Source of the DNA: Nitrospira sp. SG-bin2
GTDB taxonomy: Bacteria > Nitrospirota > Nitrospiria > Nitrospirales > Nitrospiraceae
DNA length: 64,000 nucleotides
Direction of reading: 5' to 3'
Assembly: GCA_002083405.1 (NCBI GenBank)
Contig: LVWT01000057.1
Span: 1 to 64,000, forward strand
Part shown: one piece after another, positions 61,182-64,000 of the stretch
Layout: each line of letters opens with the position of its first letter
How positions within the stretch are numbered: position 1 is the stretch's first letter
Program-made: the position numbers and the translations under genes
The notes under the pieces: model-generated
Seen by the model: the letters and a program-made list of their open reading frames with translations, nothing else
Told to the model about the DNA's origin: nothing
The model's database searches: none

Positions 61182-62429
61182 CTACTTGCTTACCGGAACG
61201 TTCTCTATCTTCTTCACAATTTCGATGGGTTGGAAGACCGGGTCCTGCAAGCCCTGGGAGGACTCGGCTTCGACCCGCTGGAGAAAGGGTGCCGGGCCTG
61301 TAATGGCTCCGTAATTGAGGGTGGCTTCGACGTCGAAAGTCTTGGTGTCTTTCGGTGTTGGAAATGCAAACGTCTCGACTCTGATTTCATCCGGCTTTAA
61401 CACCGTATCGTCCACGACCTTCACCGCTTCAAAATCAAAAACGGTCTTCTGCCCCTTGGCATCCACATAGGTCCGGCCATAGACTCGACGGTCGCTAAAC
61501 ACGGTCTTAAGATTTTTCCCTTTCACATCGAGATCCAACACGACCGTGGCCCATGCCGGATGGGTCGCAGGCAAATGATGCGGCACTAGGCTCTGGACCT
61601 TCACGGTCACAGTCGTCCTGTCGCCCTCAATCTTCGTCTGTACATCCAACTTCGCCGCCTCCTGACGGAGCTTGCCGAGACGGCCTGGAAACGAGTGGTT
61701 GGCGACTTTGCGCTTCTTCTCCCCGTTCGCCGACTCTCCGACCTGTTCGGGCATGTGGCAATGCTGGCATTCCTTGCCGGACTTGACCGCCTGGCTCTGG
61801 TCCCAATTACCGAGTAAATCGTTGGCCTTGCCGAGATTGGCCGCCGACGGTATCGATTGGTGGCAGTTCAGACAGAGATCGGACTTTTGAAAGAGCCCCA
61901 ATTCCATCGATTGGTGCGCAAGATTCTGGACGAAATCTTTGTAGGGCCCGTAGAGCGTCTTGCTGCTGATTTCATATTTTGGGTCCGGCGGATGCTTGGC
62001 GCGATCCACCTGCTTGATTAAATGGCACTGCGCACAGGCCACACCGTCCAGAGAGGGATCGCCGGACTTCGCCTGGTCGATGAACAGCTGCGCCTGATCG
62101 GAAAACTCGCGCACATGCGGCGCATGGCATCGAAAACAGAGCGCTTTATCTTTGCCGCCCGGCGAGTTGAGATAGGCATCGAGCGACGCGCGGAACGCCG
62201 GAGAATGGATGGACTTCGACAAAGGCGAGGTTTCCCATTCTTCAAAGACCCGCTCGTGGCAACGCTTGCACTTGTTGGAATGAGGAAAAGCCTTTTCAAT
62301 GAGCGTTTGACCCTTGGCATCCTGGGCCAGCGCCTCGATACTCCCGCCTCCGAACACACAGGCCACTCCGACGATCACAGCCGCGATACCCCCCCACCCC
62401 CTGTCATCGGATCGCAACCGGTCTTTCAT
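61182..62429 (-). CDS. Pentahaem cytochrome c
   Basis: About 415 residues from the ATG at 62429, which follows AAGGACAG just after the previous stop. A hydrophobic N-terminal segment (IAAVIVGVACVFGG) is a signal peptide or anchor. Haem sites: CKRCH, CFRCH, CAQCH, CLNCH and CQHCH; the first is followed by ERVFEEW. The C-terminal domain is beta-rich without haem. It is a paralogue of the two other pentahaem cytochromes in the window and lies directly downstream of one of them. Confidence 0.88.
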   Translation of the reverse strand: MKDRLRSDDRGWGGIAAVIVGVACVFGGGSIEALAQDAKGQTLIEKAFPHSNKCKRCHERVFEEWETSPLSKSIHSPAFRASLDAYLNSPGGKDKALCFRCHAPHVREFSDQAQLFIDQAKSGDPSLDGVACAQCHLIKQVDRAKHPPDPKYEISSKTLYGPYKDFVQNLAHQSMELGLFQKSDLCLNCHQSIPSAANLGKANDLLGNWDQSQAVKSGKECQHCHMPEQVGESANGEKKRKVANHSFPGRLGKLRQEAAKLDVQTKIEGDRTTVTVKVQSLVPHHLPATHPAWATVVLDLDVKGKNLKTVFSDRRVYGRTYVDAKGQKTVFDFEAVKVVDDTVLKPDEIRVETFAFPTPKDTKTFDVEATLNYGAITGPAPFLQRVEAESSQGLQDPVFQPIEIVKKIENVPVSK

Positions 62430-62436
62430 TCTGTCC

Positions 62437-63759
62437 TTACAAGGATTTGACACGATAGGTCAGCATGCGCGGCTGCGTGTACTCGTGAACGATTTGCTTC
62501 GCCTCGTCCCGCTCTTTCTCGCTCTTCAATGTCGCAAGATAGTTGTCCATCAATGTCGGGGCAGGAGTCGGGATCAGGGCATAGGTGAGCACCGCTTCCA
62601 CCGTCGCCGCCGTCCCGGCCGGTAGCGTCAGGGCAAATGGAACTTTTCTGGTGTGTCCCCCCTTGATGAACGGATCAGGAATTGGACCACGAAGAAGCTT
62701 GTCATAGGGCAATCCAAACCGCTTCGTCTCTTCGGCCAGCACCAGGCCCTGAGCGTCTTTCGCCGTCAGGGTCAGAAAAAACTGCTTCAGCACCGGGTCG
62801 CCGTCTGGGAAACTGTGCGGGAGGCTCCCGATCTTCACGAGCGCAGTCCCTTCAACCGTACCGCCCGTTCGTTTCACGTCGAGATCGATGCGCGGCGCCC
62901 ACTCAGCTTGAAGATTACGATTTTTCAACATGGTGCCGGCGCCGACCACGCCGCGAAACCAATGGCGGCCGATGGGTCTGGTCATGGCTCCACGCCTCGA
63001 CGTCGAGCTGCCGGTCGACGGTTCCATATGGCAATCCTGACAGATCGTGCCCTGGAGGATTTCTCCCGGCAGATCCTTCTGCGTCACGTCTTTTACCTTG
63101 TCGAAATGACACGAGGCGCAAAAAGATGCCTCGCGGAACAGGTTCGCCCGCTTGGCTTGATGCACCAGATTTTCTTCCGGGTCGGCGTATGGTCCGTAGA
63201 GGACAGACCCCGGCTGTACTTTGAACGTAGGCGGAGCAGCCGGTCCACGTTCCACATCATGGATCAAATGGCACGACGCACACCCGATCCCTTCCACTTG
63301 AGGTTTGCCTGCCAAGATCTGCTGCATCAATGTTCCGGCATGCCGGGGAAAGACCGTCATCGCCGGCGCATGGCACGACAGACAGCGGCTTCGCTCCTCC
63401 GCAGTCGGGTTCGTCTGCGCCCAGAGACCCAACACGGTTTTGAAGATCGGCGATTCCAACGAACTGCCGTGCAGCAGCGCCGCATCGACCCGCCCGAATG
63501 TCTTCAAATCCGGCGTTTGCTCCCTGGCGCCCTTCCACTCTTCATAGTGCCGCTCATGGCATTGCTTGCAATCCTCCGAGCGGATGAACACGTTTTCGAT
63601 TTCCTCCACCCAATCGGGACGCGCCTGATCGTCAGGCCGCTGGGCCATCGCCCCATCAGGAAACAGGCCGCTCAGCCCGACGAGCGACAGGAGACAGATC
63701 GCTGTGATGCTCCGTCCCGACTGCAATCGACCACCGCGTCCTTTCGCCTCACCCCTCAC
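62437..63759 (-). CDS. Pentahaem cytochrome c
   Basis: At most 440 residues. A signal peptide (SITAICLLSLVGLSGLF, then GAMAQ) leads to five haem sites CKQCH, CLSCH, CASCH, CASCH and CQDCH, the first followed by ERHYEEW. The C-terminal domain (PHSFPDGDPVLKQFFLTLTAKDAQG) is of the same kind as in the other two. The GTG start lies in a GTGAGGGGTGAGGC repeat tract, so the exact start is uncertain. It is in tandem with the cytochrome that follows and downstream of a PDZ-like gene. Confidence 0.87.
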   Translation of the reverse strand: MRGEAKGRGGRLQSGRSITAICLLSLVGLSGLFPDGAMAQRPDDQARPDWVEEIENVFIRSEDCKQCHERHYEEWKGAREQTPDLKTFGRVDAALLHGSSLESPIFKTVLGLWAQTNPTAEERSRCLSCHAPAMTVFPRHAGTLMQQILAGKPQVEGIGCASCHLIHDVERGPAAPPTFKVQPGSVLYGPYADPEENLVHQAKRANLFREASFCASCHFDKVKDVTQKDLPGEILQGTICQDCHMEPSTGSSTSRRGAMTRPIGRHWFRGVVGAGTMLKNRNLQAEWAPRIDLDVKRTGGTVEGTALVKIGSLPHSFPDGDPVLKQFFLTLTAKDAQGLVLAEETKRFGLPYDKLLRGPIPDPFIKGGHTRKVPFALTLPAGTAATVEAVLTYALIPTPAPTLMDNYLATLKSEKERDEAKQIVHEYTQPRMLTYRVKSL

Positions 63760-63782
63760 GCCTCACCCCTCACGACGCATCG

Positions 63783-64000
63783 TTAATCCCGCTTGCAGCC
63801 GACAAAATGGAAATTGACGCCCCACCCGACCGGATCGCCTGGATCGGCCGGTTCGTAGGTTCCGACGGTAAAATTGCATTCCTTCATGGCCTTCTTGATG
63901 GCCGACCCGAAATCCGCCATGGTGCGGACTTCACGCTTGTCGATTTCCTTGATGACCGAACGGACCTTGATGCCGGCATAGTCCGCCCGTGAATTGCCGA
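63783..64000 (-). CDS. C-terminal end of a PDZ-like protein (cut by window)
   Basis: Only the last 72 or so codons are present. The sequence NSRADYAGIKVRSVIKEIDKR followed by EVRTMADFGSAIKKAMKE reads like the ligand-binding half of a PDZ domain, and the protein ends VGWGVNFHFVGCKRD. It is probably cotranscribed with the tandem cytochromes. Confidence 0.65.
   Translation of the reverse strand, partial: GNSRADYAGIKVRSVIKEIDKREVRTMADFGSAIKKAMKECNFTVGTYEPADPGDPVGWGVNFHFVGCKRD

Overview
The window looks like a chromosomal segment of a Nitrospira-type bacterium (phylum Nitrospirota). This is inferred from the gene set and not from a marker tree. The supporting genes are three membrane or periplasmic pentahaem cytochromes c, an SmbP-like histidine-rich periplasmic protein of the kind known from nitrifiers, a Pup (prokaryotic ubiquitin-like) gene in a Gram-negative envelope context, a K+-independent H+-pyrophosphatase, and many mosaic intergenic repeats. 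Base composition is GC-rich throughout except in a few accessory islands.

Layout. 0-11 kb: a MinD/FlhG-like ATPase with a small partner, then a long leftward gene string that runs (in transcription order) ffh, rpsP, rimM, trmD, rplS, rnhB, yraN, ftsE, ftsX, envC, ctpA. It links translation and secretion functions to the FtsEX-EnvC cell-wall hydrolase control module and a C-terminal processing protease. 11-14.3 kb: uvrB, whose 3' end is partly duplicated on either side of a small nucleotidyltransferase cassette. 14.3-25.4 kb: an RRM protein, an M28 peptidase, a GlxA-type regulator divergent from an ABM monooxygenase, a Sel1 lipoprotein, a TolC-family protein and small membrane proteins.

25.5-33.3 kb is the most unusual part. 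A 5' fragment of uvrA is fused to a decayed IS91-type transposase end. It is followed by a lower-GC three-gene cassette, a second IS91-type end, and then a complete uvrA that repeats the first 428 bp of the fragment. The cassette encodes an unknown 496-residue protein, a very acidic 168-residue protein, and a 467-residue relative of tRNA-guanine transglycosylase/DpdA with a CxCxxC zinc motif. It is the best candidate in the window for an undescribed system, possibly base modification of DNA or RNA.

33.4-50 kb: an AAA/DUF4143 ATPase, DUF3422, a CsgG-like/PDZ lipoprotein, AlgH, a nitrilase, SmbP, a rhodanese overlapping a pentahaem cytochrome, an HDAC-family protein, TPR plus deaminase, a two-gene unknown pair, PepF, a Bfd-like ferredoxin with an evident regulated promoter, an exported flavodoxin, and DUF192. 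50-57 kb: Rsh (RelA/SpoT), RecJ, Pup and HppA. 57-61 kb: an accessory stretch of methyltransferases, small unknowns and a ParE-type toxin-antitoxin pair. 61-64 kb: two tandem pentahaem cytochromes behind the end of a PDZ-like gene cut by the window edge.

Several families of short non-coding elements recur: an IS5-like MITE with a CTAA target duplication, a 192-bp terminal-inverted-repeat element, a CATGATTCATG motif placed directly after stop codons, and mosaic repeats built from CGAGATACG and related modules.
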